Positions 9,053 through 17,346 are shown, counted from the first letter of the stretch. The stretch is 64,000 bases of DNA from Phycisphaeraceae bacterium (GCA_020849625.1 JADLFV010000030.1:1-64000); one strand, 5' to 3'. A program made the numbers and translations. The notes: a model not told the origin generated them from the sequence alone.

Positions 9053-10171
9053 CTAAATGGTAGGAAGTGCGGCCGGGTCCAGCGAAACGCCTGCTGAGTC
9101 GGCCACCTGCTTCAACTCGGCCAGTTCGGCATCGGTGAAGATCAGGCCGCCGGCCTGCTGGCTGCGCAAGGCGGCCTTGTGCTCCAGTTCGCCGGGGAGG
9201 ATGCATCGGCCAGTATCTCTATTGCCGTGGCCGAGCACGTCGTCGAGGACAGCCTTGACGTTGGCGGCCTGGTTGCGCTGGAGCGCGAAGTCGCCGCAGT
9301 CGAGGGCCTCGGGGTGGATGACCTGGAAGAAGAAGTTGGGGGTGGTTTTTTCGGAGACGGCCGGTGAACCGGCCTCCACCGCGGCATCTGGTCGCGAACG
9401 CAGGGTGGGCAGTGAGCCGCCGATGAAGGCGGCGAGCAGTTCGTTGATCAGCGACAAGCCGTAACCCTTGTGAGCGCCGAAGGTGATCAGGGCGGCGACC
9501 TGATGGGGGTCGGTAGTTTCCTTGCCATCCTTGTCCACGGCGCTGCCGGGCGGAAGTGATTTACCTTCACGTTTCAGTTGCTGGACGCGGCCCATGGCCA
9601 CGGTGCTGGTGGCCCAGTCGATGACGATGGGGAAGCCGACGGCATCAGTGGTGGGGAAAGCCCAGGAGTGTGGGTTGGTGCCGAGCGTGGGGAATTTGCC
9701 GCCGAAGGGCACGACTTCAGCCAGGGCGGCGGTGCAGCAGGTGTAGGCGATGTAGCCGCGTTTGGCGGATTCGAGCACGTAACCGCCGCCCCAGAGATAG
9801 TGGAAGGCGTTATCGACGCTGACGATGCCGACGCCGTACTGATCGGCCAACTTTTCACAGGCGGCCATAGCGTCGAAAGCGACAGCGGGGCCGAGCTTGC
9901 GATTGGCGTTCCACTTCTGGGCGGCAGCGAACTTGGACGGCAATTTCTCCACGACCGCGCCGGGGACACATCCCTTCTTTCGGGGGACGCTGCCGAAGTG
10001 GTCGTCGAGGTGCAGGGCCTTGAGTGCGTTATGGGTTTTGATGCCGTGCCAGGCGGCGAGCTGGCAGAAGCGGGCAGCCTGTTGCGATTCATCGGCGGTG
10101 AAGCCGCGCTGGCGGTAGGCGGCCGCGACGATTTGGTTGTGTTTTTCGACGCTGAGGATGCGTTCGCTCAT
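9053..10171 (-). CDS. Ldh2/malate dehydrogenase-type NAD(P)-dependent 2-oxoacid reductase
   Basis: 372 residues of the type II malate/L-lactate/ureidoglycolate dehydrogenase family, which is unrelated to classical LDH. Family features seen are YGVGIVSVDNAFHYLWGGGY, PFGGKFPTLGTNPHSWAFP and ITFGAHKGYGLSLINEL. The usual role is interconversion of a 2-hydroxy acid and a 2-oxo acid with NAD(P)H. It lies between a DapA-like aldolase and two polysaccharide lyases, so it probably acts on a product of uronate or sugar-acid breakdown. The ATG at 10171 is chosen; a TTG three codons earlier is possible. TATGCT lies 9 nt before the ATG and may be a -10 box of an internal promoter. Confidence 0.85.
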   Translation of the reverse strand: MSERILSVEKHNQIVAAAYRQRGFTADESQQAARFCQLAAWHGIKTHNALKALHLDDHFGSVPRKKGCVPGAVVEKLPSKFAAAQKWNANRKLGPAVAFDAMAACEKLADQYGVGIVSVDNAFHYLWGGGYVLESAKRGYIAYTCCTAALAEVVPFGGKFPTLGTNPHSWAFPTTDAVGFPIVIDWATSTVAMGRVQQLKREGKSLPPGSAVDKDGKETTDPHQVAALITFGAHKGYGLSLINELLAAFIGGSLPTLRSRPDAAVEAGSPAVSEKTTPNFFFQVIHPEALDCGDFALQRNQAANVKAVLDDVLGHGNRDTGRCILPGELEHKAALRSQQAGGLIFTDAELAELKQVADSAGVSLDPAALPTI

Positions 10172-10226
10172 AGGCGACAAAGCATATCAGAATCGGACCG
10201 TCGCAAGCGTCCTGCAAAAGGGCAGA

Positions 10227-11153
10227 TCATGGTATATTCGGCCATTTTTTGTCGAAGCCGATTCGTTTCAGGACCCACTGGAATTCTTTCAGTTCCACGT
10301 CGCTCATGGGCTTGTATTGCCGCGGGTGGATGATGTCGGGGCAGTCGATGATGCCGCGGTCGTAGAGCATCTGCTTGAGCAATTGCTCGGGGTAGGCATC
10401 GTAGAAAGTGAAGTAGGGCAGCAGCACCTGGTAATAGATTTCGGCCGCCTTATCTTCGTCGCCGTCGAGGTAAGCCTTGACCACGGCGGCGTGGACGTCC
10501 AGGGCCTCGGTGCCGGTCATGAAACTGGTCACCCCCACTCGCAGCATGTGGATCATGTGTTTGCCGCCGGCTCCACCGATCACGGGCAGCTTGCCGCCGC
10601 TCAGTTCGATCAACTTGGCGCTCTTGAGCAGGAAGTCGGAGCCCTCGGCCTTGATGTAGTCGATGTGCTCGATCTGGTTGAACATGTTCCCGACGACGTC
10701 CGGCTTGAGGATGTTGGTGCTCAGCGGCGTGTCCTGCACGATGATGGGCAGATCGACCGCGTCGCTGATGCGCTGGTAATACTCCCACGTGCCTTTTTCA
10801 TCGGGCACGGCGATGTAGGGGATGGCAGCCATCAGCAGGTCGGCGCCCAGGTCTTTGGCCTGTTTGGCGTATTCGACGGCCATGTGCGTGGCGGGGGCGG
10901 CGACGCCGATGAACACCGGCACTTTACCCTTGGCTTCATCGACCACCACTTGAGTGACCAGTTTGCGATTCGCTTCATTGAGCTTGAAGAACTCGGAGGC
11001 GAAACCGAAGTGCCCGATGGCAGCCGCGCCGCATTTGATGGCGTACTGCACGAGGCGGCGCTGACTGGCTTCATCGATGCGGCCGTCCTTGGTGATGGTG
11101 GTGGGCAGAATGGGCATCATGCCGCGGAAGGGTTTGGGTGCTTTCTGGCTCAT
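10227..11153 (-). CDS. DapA/N-acetylneuraminate-lyase superfamily aldolase
   Basis: 308-residue TIM-barrel class I aldolase or lyase. The Schiff-base lysine is in YIKAEGS (K168), and the entry motif is GHFGFASEF in place of the usual G-x-T-G-E. The tyrosine of the family triad, normally in Y-N-x-P, is absent: the corresponding segment reads IIVQDTP. It is therefore probably not a true dihydrodipicolinate synthase. Such members often act on 2-keto-3-deoxy sugar acids, which would fit its place between an HMGL-like aldolase (81 nt upstream) and an Ldh2-type dehydrogenase (55 nt downstream). Confidence 0.85.
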   Translation of the reverse strand: MSQKAPKPFRGMMPILPTTITKDGRIDEASQRRLVQYAIKCGAAAIGHFGFASEFFKLNEANRKLVTQVVVDEAKGKVPVFIGVAAPATHMAVEYAKQAKDLGADLLMAAIPYIAVPDEKGTWEYYQRISDAVDLPIIVQDTPLSTNILKPDVVGNMFNQIEHIDYIKAEGSDFLLKSAKLIELSGGKLPVIGGAGGKHMIHMLRVGVTSFMTGTEALDVHAAVVKAYLDGDEDKAAEIYYQVLLPYFTFYDAYPEQLLKQMLYDRGIIDCPDIIHPRQYKPMSDVELKEFQWVLKRIGFDKKWPNIP

Positions 11154-11234
11154 GTCAATATCCGTCTATCTTTGCCAATTGAAAAAAAGTATCCCCCCTG
11201 CCCAGCCACGGCGGCGGGTGGGTGGTCTGGTTAA

Positions 11235-12218
11235 TCAGACGTCGCTGATGATCTGGTCGTAGAAGGAGAGAAAATCATCCTTCTGTTTGCCGTCGCGCCA
11301 CTGCATGGCCGCCCGGGGATGGCGGTTGTATTTGCCGGTCAGGTTGTAGGCCACGTTGGGCCCCCAATCGACGTCTTTGTGCAGCGGATGCACGTATTCC
11401 TGCAGCAGGTTGATGACTGGGCGCAGTTTGAACTTGGGATTGCGCAAGAAACCGAGCAGCAGTTCGGTGGGGCAGTTGCCCGCGCCGCGGCCGAGGCCGT
11501 CCATCGTGCAGTCAGCCCGGTTGCAGCCGAGGATGATCGCTTCGATGGTGTTGGCGAAGGCAAGCTGGAGATTGTTGTGGGCGTGGATGCCGATCTCCTT
11601 GCCCGTGCCTTCGATGGCCTTGGCGTATTTGCGGTAGAGATTGTCGATCTGTTCGCGGTAGAGCGCGCCGAAACTATCCACGATGACCACCACCTGGGCC
11701 GGGGTCTGAGCGAGCACTTCCAGTGCCTGGTCGATCTCGACCTCCTGGGCGATGGAGATGGCCATGATGTTGACGGACGTTTCGTAGCCCATCTCGTGAG
11801 CGTGGTGCAGCATGTCCACCGCTTCGGGGATCTGCTGTACGTAGCAGGCGACGCGGATCATGCTCAGCACGCTGTCAGCTTTGGGGATGATCTGTTGCGT
11901 CCAGTCGCTCTTGCCGGCATCGGCCATGACCGCCAGCTTCAGGCCGGTCTTGACCGGATCGTGATCGCCCACAATGCGGCGGATGTCATCCTCGTCGGAG
12001 AACTTCCAGTCGCCGAACTGCTCGCGCGGGAACTGTTTGGGCGAGTTCTTGTAGCCGATCTCCATGTAGTCCATGCCCGCCTCGATGCAAGTCTGGTAAC
12101 AGGCTCGCACGAAGTCGTCGCTGAAGCGGTGATTGTTCATCAGACCGCCGTCGCGCACGGTGCAATCGAGCACTTTCAGTTGCGGGCGATAGGTGATCCA
12201 TGGGGCCTTGTCGGGCAT
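11235..12218 (-). CDS. HMGL-like / 4-hydroxy-2-oxovalerate-aldolase-type protein
   Basis: 327 residues with a DRE-TIM metallolyase barrel: LDCTVRDGG (about residues 16-24) and the metal-binding IGIHAHNN (about 202-209) are present. The family includes HMG-CoA lyase, isopropylmalate synthase and 4-hydroxy-2-oxovalerate aldolase. It is the first gene of the catabolic minus-strand operon; GGAG precedes the ATG by 9 nt. Aldol cleavage or formation of a keto acid is the likely chemistry; the substrate is unknown. A long C-terminal segment after the barrel is conserved-looking but unassigned. Confidence 0.8.
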   Translation of the reverse strand: MPDKAPWITYRPQLKVLDCTVRDGGLMNNHRFSDDFVRACYQTCIEAGMDYMEIGYKNSPKQFPREQFGDWKFSDEDDIRRIVGDHDPVKTGLKLAVMADAGKSDWTQQIIPKADSVLSMIRVACYVQQIPEAVDMLHHAHEMGYETSVNIMAISIAQEVEIDQALEVLAQTPAQVVVIVDSFGALYREQIDNLYRKYAKAIEGTGKEIGIHAHNNLQLAFANTIEAIILGCNRADCTMDGLGRGAGNCPTELLLGFLRNPKFKLRPVINLLQEYVHPLHKDVDWGPNVAYNLTGKYNRHPRAAMQWRDGKQKDDFLSFYDQIISDV

Positions 12219-12289
12219 GAGTGTGCTCCGGGGCTAACCGGTCGAAGCTCGTGGACTCGCATCGACGGGCTTAGGTCGTGGAGCTTGGC

Positions 12290-12295
12290 ATTGTA
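12290..12295 (-). promoter_or_regulatory. Possible -10 box for the catabolic operon
   Basis: On the minus strand TACAAT (5 of 6 matches to TATAAT) lies 71 nt upstream of the HMGL-like gene, in the gap after the ABC exporter operon. No good -35 hexamer is seen at 16-18 nt, so this is a weak call that only marks where the lyase operon could start separately. Confidence 0.3.
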
Positions 12296-12298
12296 CCA

Positions 12299-13111
12299 TC
12301 AGCTTGAGGCACTGGTGTAATGGCGCAAGGCCCATAGCCAGAACAGCCGGCTGACCAGCAGCAGACCAGCCGCCACCGCCAACGAACCCAGCAGCCAGCC
12401 GCCCCCGCCCCCGGAAGTGCCACCACCGGAAGTGCCGCCGCCGAGCATTCGGGCCGGGACCGTGGTCATGAACGCCACCGGCAGCACGAAGGTGAAAAAC
12501 ACGCGGTAAAGCGGTGAATATGCGGGGATCGGATAACGTCCCGCTTCCAGCAGGGCCGCCATCATGAAGGTGATGTTCTCCATCTTTACGAACCAGATGG
12601 TCAGTGAACTGAGGATGTAGCCCAGGCCGTAGAGGATGGCCATGCCCAGGACGATGCCCGCCGCGGCCGGCGCGATGTTGCCCAGCGTCAGACCGGCTGG
12701 CATGGATGCCCCGGCATAAAGCACCATGCCCGCGCCCAGGATCAGGTTCGGTCCGCCCCACAACGATAGCTGTCGCAGCGAAAGCCAGAATTGGGCGTCG
12801 ATGGGTTTGAGCAGCACGAAGTCCAGCGTGCCGTCGCGCACCATCTGCGTGATGCGCGTGCGATTGGGCGCCAGCAGCATCTGTTGAAAGCCATCCAGCA
12901 GCGTGTACACGCCGATGACCGCCAGCGCCGCCGGCCACGACCAGCCGCCCATCTCGTACCCGCTGCCGTAGAAAACCAGCAGCAGAAACACCCCGCCCGC
13001 CAGCGTCACCGCGCTATTGAACAGCGAGATCAGGAAGTTGACGCGATATTCCATCTCCGCGCCGACGGATGCGGACCAGAAGATGCGCAAGGTGTGCAGG
13101 TAACGTTTCAT
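12299..13111 (-). CDS. ABC-2 type transporter permease (second subunit)
   Basis: 270-residue membrane protein with six predicted helices of the ABC-2 export permease type (COG3694-like). It follows another ABC-2 permease and an ATPase, forming a complete exporter. A glycine/serine/threonine loop (about residues 225-240) before the last helix is encoded by tandem copies of a CCGGAAGTGCC-like word and looks like a recent expansion. The start at 13111 (MKRYLHTLRIFW) fits the family; further upstream the frame has no resemblance. The exporter's cargo is not evident. Confidence 0.82.
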   Translation of the reverse strand: MKRYLHTLRIFWSASVGAEMEYRVNFLISLFNSAVTLAGGVFLLLVFYGSGYEMGGWSWPAALAVIGVYTLLDGFQQMLLAPNRTRITQMVRDGTLDFVLLKPIDAQFWLSLRQLSLWGGPNLILGAGMVLYAGASMPAGLTLGNIAPAAAGIVLGMAILYGLGYILSSLTIWFVKMENITFMMAALLEAGRYPIPAYSPLYRVFFTFVLPVAFMTTVPARMLGGGTSGGGTSGGGGGWLLGSLAVAAGLLLVSRLFWLWALRHYTSASS

Positions 13112-13199
13112 GGTGGTCGAATCCGGCCCTTCGCCAAGCCTCAGGGCTCGGCGTCTCAACAAACAATCGCAAATCTATAATCTAAAATCTACAATTCCC

Positions 13200-14129
13200 T
13201 CACGCTCCCATCGCCGAGTAATGTTTCAATCCCACGCGCCAGGCCCATCGGCTCAGGCCGTACATCGCCACGCACCAGCCGCCGAGCATGGCGAAACCCC
13301 AGGCGATCTGGCCGGCCGACAGGCTCTGGCCGGACACCAGCTCCGCGGGAAACCACATCATGTACGGAAACGGCGTCCACATGACCAGGCGATAAACCCA
13401 ACCCGGCAGTACGTCCGGAAGGACTTGCAAGGGAAAAACCATGCCCGACAGGAACAGGTACGGCAGATAGATCAGGCCGTGGGCCGCGCTGATGCGCTCG
13501 AACCAGAACGCGCCCACCGACATCGCGTAATCCATCCAGAAACGCAGAATGAACGACAGGTGCAGGGCAGCCAGCATCAGCAGCACGTTCACCACGCCCG
13601 GCTTCCACCAGCCCGACTGCTGAGCGTCGCCCCACAATGCTTCGGGATAGAGGAAAAAGCACAGCACGAACAGCACCGCAGCCGCCGGGATGCGGGCCAG
13701 TTGCTCGCCCAGATGGGCGAAGTAAAACCGCCACGCCGGATCGATCGGCTGCAATAAAAACGGTGACAAACGCCCGCTGACCACGTGCCACTCGAAGTCG
13801 TGAATCACCCACACCACCGTGAACTGGCGCACGAAAAACACCGCGATGAAATAGCGCACCACCTGCACGCGATTGACGGAAAAATGCCCACTGGCCCCGG
13901 CCTCCGCCCACACGCCCATCATGATCAGCGGCAGGCAGGTGGCGATCGCCCACAGCACAATCTCCGCTCGGTATTCGACCATCATGGCGTAATAGGTGAC
14001 CAGGAAGGCGCGGGATTTGGAGAGGAAGGCACCAAGGGACCAAGGCACCGAGGGACCAAGGGTTTCATTGTGGGCAACGATATCCAGCCCCTTGGTGCCT
14101 TGGTGCCTCGGTGCCTTGATCCCTTTCAT
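13200..14129 (-). CDS. ABC-2 type transporter permease (first subunit) with repeat-encoded N-terminus
   Basis: 309 residues; from about residue 38 it is a typical ABC-2 permease (SRAFLVTYYAMMVEYRAEI, then six membrane helices). The start ATG at 14129 overlaps the stop of the ATPase gene by 4 nt, a translational-coupling arrangement. The first 36 or so residues are encoded by an inverted array of CACCAAGG-type units (14024-14122), so the repeat has entered the reading frame without breaking it. No alternative start codon lies between the array and the conserved part. Confidence 0.8.
   Translation of the reverse strand: MKGIKAPRHQGTKGLDIVAHNETLGPSVPWSLGAFLSKSRAFLVTYYAMMVEYRAEIVLWAIATCLPLIMMGVWAEAGASGHFSVNRVQVVRYFIAVFFVRQFTVVWVIHDFEWHVVSGRLSPFLLQPIDPAWRFYFAHLGEQLARIPAAAVLFVLCFFLYPEALWGDAQQSGWWKPGVVNVLLMLAALHLSFILRFWMDYAMSVGAFWFERISAAHGLIYLPYLFLSGMVFPLQVLPDVLPGWVYRLVMWTPFPYMMWFPAELVSGQSLSAGQIAWGFAMLGGWCVAMYGLSRWAWRVGLKHYSAMGA
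14024..14122. repeat. Inverted array pair, unit about CACCAAGG (period 8-9)
   Basis: Left arm 14024-14072 reads as tandem GGCACCAAGG / GGACCAAGG / GGCACCGAGG units. Right arm 14088-14122 is its reverse complement (CCTTGGTGCC, CCTCGGTGCC). A spacer of about 15 nt separates them. It lies wholly within the 5' part of the permease reading frame and could fold into a long hairpin in the exporter mRNA. Confidence 0.85.
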
Positions 14130-15106
14130 TCCTCCGCCCCTTCAAACAGTCGCCCGATCACCTGCTCGATCGGCGGGTCGCTCACCGTCAGGTCCAGCAC
14201 GTCCAACTCGTGCAGCAGGCGATTGACCGTGCCCGTCAGCCGCGATCGCTCGACCAGCAGCTTTACGATGCGCCCGTCGGTGCTTTCGATCTGTCCGAAG
14301 CGCTGGAAGTCCTGGCCGGCGGGGTCCTGCTTCAGTTCGAAGGTGACCTCGCGCAGCGGCGCGAAGCGTTCGACGATGCCGCGCAGTTCGCCGTCGTATT
14401 TCAGCGACCCGTGGTGGATCACGATCACCCGCTCGCACAACGCGGTGATGTCAGCCATGTAGTGGCTGGTCAGCAGAATGGCAGCCCCATGCTGTTGGTT
14501 GTATTGGCGCAGGAACTGGCGCACCGCGTTCTGAGCGTTGACGTCCAGACCCAGCGTCGGCTCATCGAGAAACAGCACCTTGGGCCGATGCAGCAACGCC
14601 GCCACCAGTTCGCACTTCATGCGCTCTCCCAGCGACAGCTTGCGCACCGGGCGGGTCATCTCGTCGCTGAGACCCAGCATGTCCGCCAGCTCCGCCACGC
14701 GATTGTCCGCCTCGGTCCGCGGCAGGTCGTACACCGCGGCGTTGATCCGCAGCGAGTCCAGCGTGGGCAGATCCCAGATGAGCTGCTGCTTCTGGCCCAT
14801 CACCAGCGTGATTTGTCGCAGCAGTTCCGCCTTGCGATCGAACGGCTTGAAACCCAGCACCTGGGCCGCCCCGGCAGTGGGATGAATCAGCCCCGTGAGC
14901 ATCTTGAGCGTTGTGGTCTTTCCCGCGCCGTTGGGGCCGAGGAACCCGACGATCTCGCCCGGCTCGATGCTGAAGCTGACGCCTTTGACCGCCTCGACGT
15001 CACGGTATTTGCGATGAGAAAAATGGCGCAGTGTCCCCAGAAGTCCGGGTTGTTTGTCCGCCACGCGAAAGACTTTGCTCAGATTGTCCGCGATCACCGA
15101 GGGCAT
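14126..15106 (-). CDS. ABC-2 type exporter ATP-binding protein
   Basis: 326 residues (COG4586-like). Walker A GPNGAGKTTT, Q-loop region, signature LSLGERMKCEL, Walker B VLFLDEPTLGLD and switch histidine TSHYM are all present, followed by the C-terminal extension typical of ABC-2 exporters. The start at 15106 (MPSVIADNLSK) is preferred; an in-frame extension upstream is encoded only by the ATGGCAA-type array. It is the first gene of a three-gene exporter operon with the two permeases. Confidence 0.92.
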   Translation of the reverse strand: MPSVIADNLSKVFRVADKQPGLLGTLRHFSHRKYRDVEAVKGVSFSIEPGEIVGFLGPNGAGKTTTLKMLTGLIHPTAGAAQVLGFKPFDRKAELLRQITLVMGQKQQLIWDLPTLDSLRINAAVYDLPRTEADNRVAELADMLGLSDEMTRPVRKLSLGERMKCELVAALLHRPKVLFLDEPTLGLDVNAQNAVRQFLRQYNQQHGAAILLTSHYMADITALCERVIVIHHGSLKYDGELRGIVERFAPLREVTFELKQDPAGQDFQRFGQIESTDGRIVKLLVERSRLTGTVNRLLHELDVLDLTVSDPPIEQVIGRLFEGAEE

Positions 15107-15117
15107 GGGGGAGATTG

Positions 15118-15230
15118 TATGGCAGATGGGGGCATGGCAAATGGCAAATGGCAGATGGCAAATGGATGGAAAGCGGCAAGGCAATCTTCATTTTCTCACA
15201 TCTGCCATTTGCCATTTACCATCTGCCATG
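15118..15230. repeat. Inverted array pair, unit ATGGCAA/ATGGCAG (period 7)
   Basis: Left arm 15118-15168 repeats ATGGCAA and ATGGCAG words. Right arm 15199-15230 carries the reverse complement (TGCCATT, TGCCATC). A spacer of about 30 nt includes ATCTTCATTTTCTC. The pair fills the gap between the ABC ATPase start and the end of the nuclease gene. Confidence 0.85.
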
Positions 15231-15231
15231 T

Positions 15232-16158
15232 TTATTGCGGCGGAACCTGTGTTTCGTCGAGGTGTTCGTCCAATGTCGCGCGGTCCAGCCAGTCGGCGGG
15301 GGTCATGGCGGCCGAGTCGGTCCAGGCCCGCAGGAAGATGGCGGCGGTGAAGCTTGCTGCGGCGCGGGTGCGCTCGATGGTGAAAGCGATCACCTGCGGA
15401 TCAGTCAGATTCAGATCGGGCGTCTGGGGCAGGTCGGCTTCCAGTTCGTAGCAGCGATCGACCAGGCTGTGACTGGCAGCAAACGCTCCAAGCACTGCCT
15501 GCATCAGATCGCCTTCGATGGGCGAAATCAGCAGGGGCTCGGTGAATAGCTGCGCGTAAGGCAGCTTGGTGGGCAGGGCGTCGATCCGGGCGTGGATGCC
15601 GGTGCGTGGCGAGCGGCTGAATGAGCCGTCGTCGTAGCGCGTGGTGCGGCCGTCGAAATCGATCGTGGTGTGCAGCGGCATCTGAAGATCGGCTGTCAGG
15701 TGCGACAGGATGCCTGCGTACACCAGGCACTTGATCTGGATATGCGGGTTGTCCGGCCAACGGCGATGCTCAGCGAACGCCAGGGCCAGACGCTGCTCGC
15801 CTTCCACGATGGCATAGGGCAGGTAGCCGGCATTCTGGGGATCGATATCATGCTCCAGGCAAAGCTTCACGTAGTCGCTGCGCGTGGCTGGCAGTTCCAG
15901 GTCGGCCACCATTTCCCAGTCGAGGTAATGATCGCTGGAGGTGGCGTTGCCGATCTGGGGCGCGTTGTCGTGGCGCCAGGTGTCCGGGTCGATCGAGCAG
16001 TGGGCGACGGTTTTCCGGCCATCACGGAAGAACTGCGGCACGTCGTCCGGCAGGGCCCGCACGGCCGCCAGGGCGCTGTAAAGGTGGCCTTCATCGTGCC
16101 AGGCATGAGCGTTGACAGCGGGATAAATCAGCGCGAGCAGGAGAATTAATTTTCTCAT
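15232..16158 (-). CDS. Secreted S1/P1 nuclease / zinc phospholipase C-like protein
   Basis: 308 residues with a signal peptide (MRKLILLLALIYPAVNAHA). After cleavage the mature chain starts WHDEGH, as in S1/P1 nucleases, where the N-terminal tryptophan itself binds zinc. A second metal motif is HLTADLQMPLH (H-x3-D-x3-PLH). Members hydrolyse single-stranded nucleic acids or phospholipids extracellularly. The start is supported by TACAAT exactly 6 nt upstream on the minus strand, suggesting a leaderless transcript. It diverges from gluconokinase. Confidence 0.8.
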   Translation of the reverse strand: MRKLILLLALIYPAVNAHAWHDEGHLYSALAAVRALPDDVPQFFRDGRKTVAHCSIDPDTWRHDNAPQIGNATSSDHYLDWEMVADLELPATRSDYVKLCLEHDIDPQNAGYLPYAIVEGEQRLALAFAEHRRWPDNPHIQIKCLVYAGILSHLTADLQMPLHTTIDFDGRTTRYDDGSFSRSPRTGIHARIDALPTKLPYAQLFTEPLLISPIEGDLMQAVLGAFAASHSLVDRCYELEADLPQTPDLNLTDPQVIAFTIERTRAAASFTAAIFLRAWTDSAAMTPADWLDRATLDEHLDETQVPPQ

Positions 16159-16164
16159 GCGGTG

Positions 16165-16188
16165 ATTGTAGGCCACAGCGGTTAGAAT
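16165..16188. promoter_or_regulatory. Divergent pair of -10 boxes placed for leaderless transcripts
   Basis: On the minus strand TACAAT (16170-16165) ends 6 nt before the nuclease ATG. On the plus strand TAGAAT (16183-16188) ends 6 nt before the gluconokinase ATG at 16195. Both match TATAAT in 5 of 6 places. With the usual 6-7 nt to the start of transcription, each mRNA would begin at or next to its start codon. No clear -35 hexamers are seen. Confidence 0.5.
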
Positions 16189-16194
16189 TGCGTG

Positions 16195-16683
16195 ATGAAG
16201 ATTGTGCTCATGGGCGTCAGCGGCAGCGGCAAGAGCGCGGTGGGGCGCGCCTTGGCCCGGCAACTCAACTGGCCGCTGATCGAGGGCGATGACCTGCACC
16301 CGCCGGCCAACATGGACAAGATGCGACGGGGCGTGCCGCTGGACGACGAAGACCGTCGGCCGTGGCTGGAGACGCTGGTCAATCGCATGCGCTCCCAGGA
16401 TCAGGTGATCGTGGCCTGCTCCGCGCTGAAGCAGAGTTATCGCGACACGCTGCGGGCGGCTGGTGATGACGTGCGATTTGTTTTTCTGCGCGTGCATCGC
16501 CAGATGCTGGCCGGCCGGCTGGCTCGCCGGCGTTCGCACTTTTTCAGCCCAACACTGCTGGACAGTCAACTGGCGACGCTGCAGCCGCCGCAGACGCAGG
16601 AAGCCGATGCGATCACCATTGACGCCGACGCCTCGGTGGCGGCGCTGGCCAAGCGCGTCATCCAGCAGCTTCAGTTGGGTTGA
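16195..16683 (+). CDS. gntK: Gluconokinase
   Basis: 162 residues, the usual size of GntK/IdnK. It phosphorylates D-gluconate to 6-phosphogluconate with ATP. P-loop GVSGSGKSAVG (residues about 7-17), GDDLHPPANMDKM and CSALKQSYRDTLR are family signatures. The start at ATG 16195 is preceded directly by a GTG at 16192 and lacks a Shine-Dalgarno; a -10-like TAGAAT ends 6 nt upstream. The product feeds 6-phosphogluconate dehydrogenase encoded 1.4 kb away on the other strand. Its stop codon abuts the stop of the convergent lamin-tail gene with no spacing. Confidence 0.93.
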   Translation: MKIVLMGVSGSGKSAVGRALARQLNWPLIEGDDLHPPANMDKMRRGVPLDDEDRRPWLETLVNRMRSQDQVIVACSALKQSYRDTLRAAGDDVRFVFLRVHRQMLAGRLARRRSHFFSPTLLDSQLATLQPPQTQEADAITIDADASVAALAKRVIQQLQLG

Positions 16684-17346
16684 TCACTCGGAAGCTTTGT
16701 TCACCGCGCCGGGCGAGCCGACGTCATCGCCGTCGAAGATGTCGGTCTTGACGTTGGCCTTGCCGCCGTCGCTGTCCACCGCCGAGCGGGCCCAGTTGCC
16801 GCCGCTGTCGTTGGCTTCGTGGTTGAGGGCGTCAGGCTTGAGATAGATGCTGGGGCCGTCGGGTACATCCTTGGGCCAGTCGCCTTCGTCGTCGTAGTTG
16901 ACGGTGTCGATGTCCGTGCCGTCCTTGTCCACCAGGCGCAGGATTTCATTGTTCTCATGAGGGCTGTTGGACAGGTTTCGCAACCCACCGTCGCCCCAGC
17001 CGCTGACGGGGATGACCTGGAAGCCTTCGCCCCATGCGGCGCGGAAGTTGTCGATGCCGCATTCCTGCGGGATCAACACGACCGCGACACCGGGCGCGAT
17101 AATGGTGCTCTCCGCGATGGGGCCGGTGGAGCCATCCTCGTCAGCCAGCGCCCAGCCGGACAAGTCCACCTCAGCCTGGGAAACATTGTAAATCTCTACC
17201 CATTCCGTTCTGCACGAGATGGCCTGATCGCCGCCGGGCTTGGCCTCGCGGCTGGCGGGGTTGTACATGATCTCGCTGATGATAATGTCCGCGGCGAACG
17301 CGGGCGCAGCGATAAGCAGGACAGTGACGGCCGAAAGTGTTCGCAT
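16684..17346 (-). CDS. Secreted lamin-tail-domain (LTD) protein
   Basis: 220 residues. A signal peptide (MRTLSAVTVLLIAAPAFA) is followed by one lamin tail domain (IIISEIMYNP, EWVEIYNVSQ, DLSGWALADEDG), an Ig-like beta fold common in secreted bacterial proteins. GGAGG lies 9 nt before the start. The C-terminus is rich in Asp and Gly but lacks a PEP-CTERM or other sorting tail. Function is unknown beyond a likely extracellular binding role. Confidence 0.82.
   Translation of the reverse strand: MRTLSAVTVLLIAAPAFAADIIISEIMYNPASREAKPGGDQAISCRTEWVEIYNVSQAEVDLSGWALADEDGSTGPIAESTIIAPGVAVVLIPQECGIDNFRAAWGEGFQVIPVSGWGDGGLRNLSNSPHENNEILRLVDKDGTDIDTVNYDDEGDWPKDVPDGPSIYLKPDALNHEANDSGGNWARSAVDSDGGKANVKTDIFDGDDVGSPGAVNKASE

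Noticed and set aside
15107-15184. N-terminal extension of the ABC ATPase
   Set aside because: The in-frame extension from 15184 is encoded by the ATGGCAA array (CHLPFAICHAPICH); the family N-terminus begins at MPSVIADNLSK.
16159-16569. Upstream extension of the S1/P1-like nuclease
   Set aside because: It would run antisense through gluconokinase and precede the signal peptide; the -10 box 6 nt before 16158 supports the shorter form.
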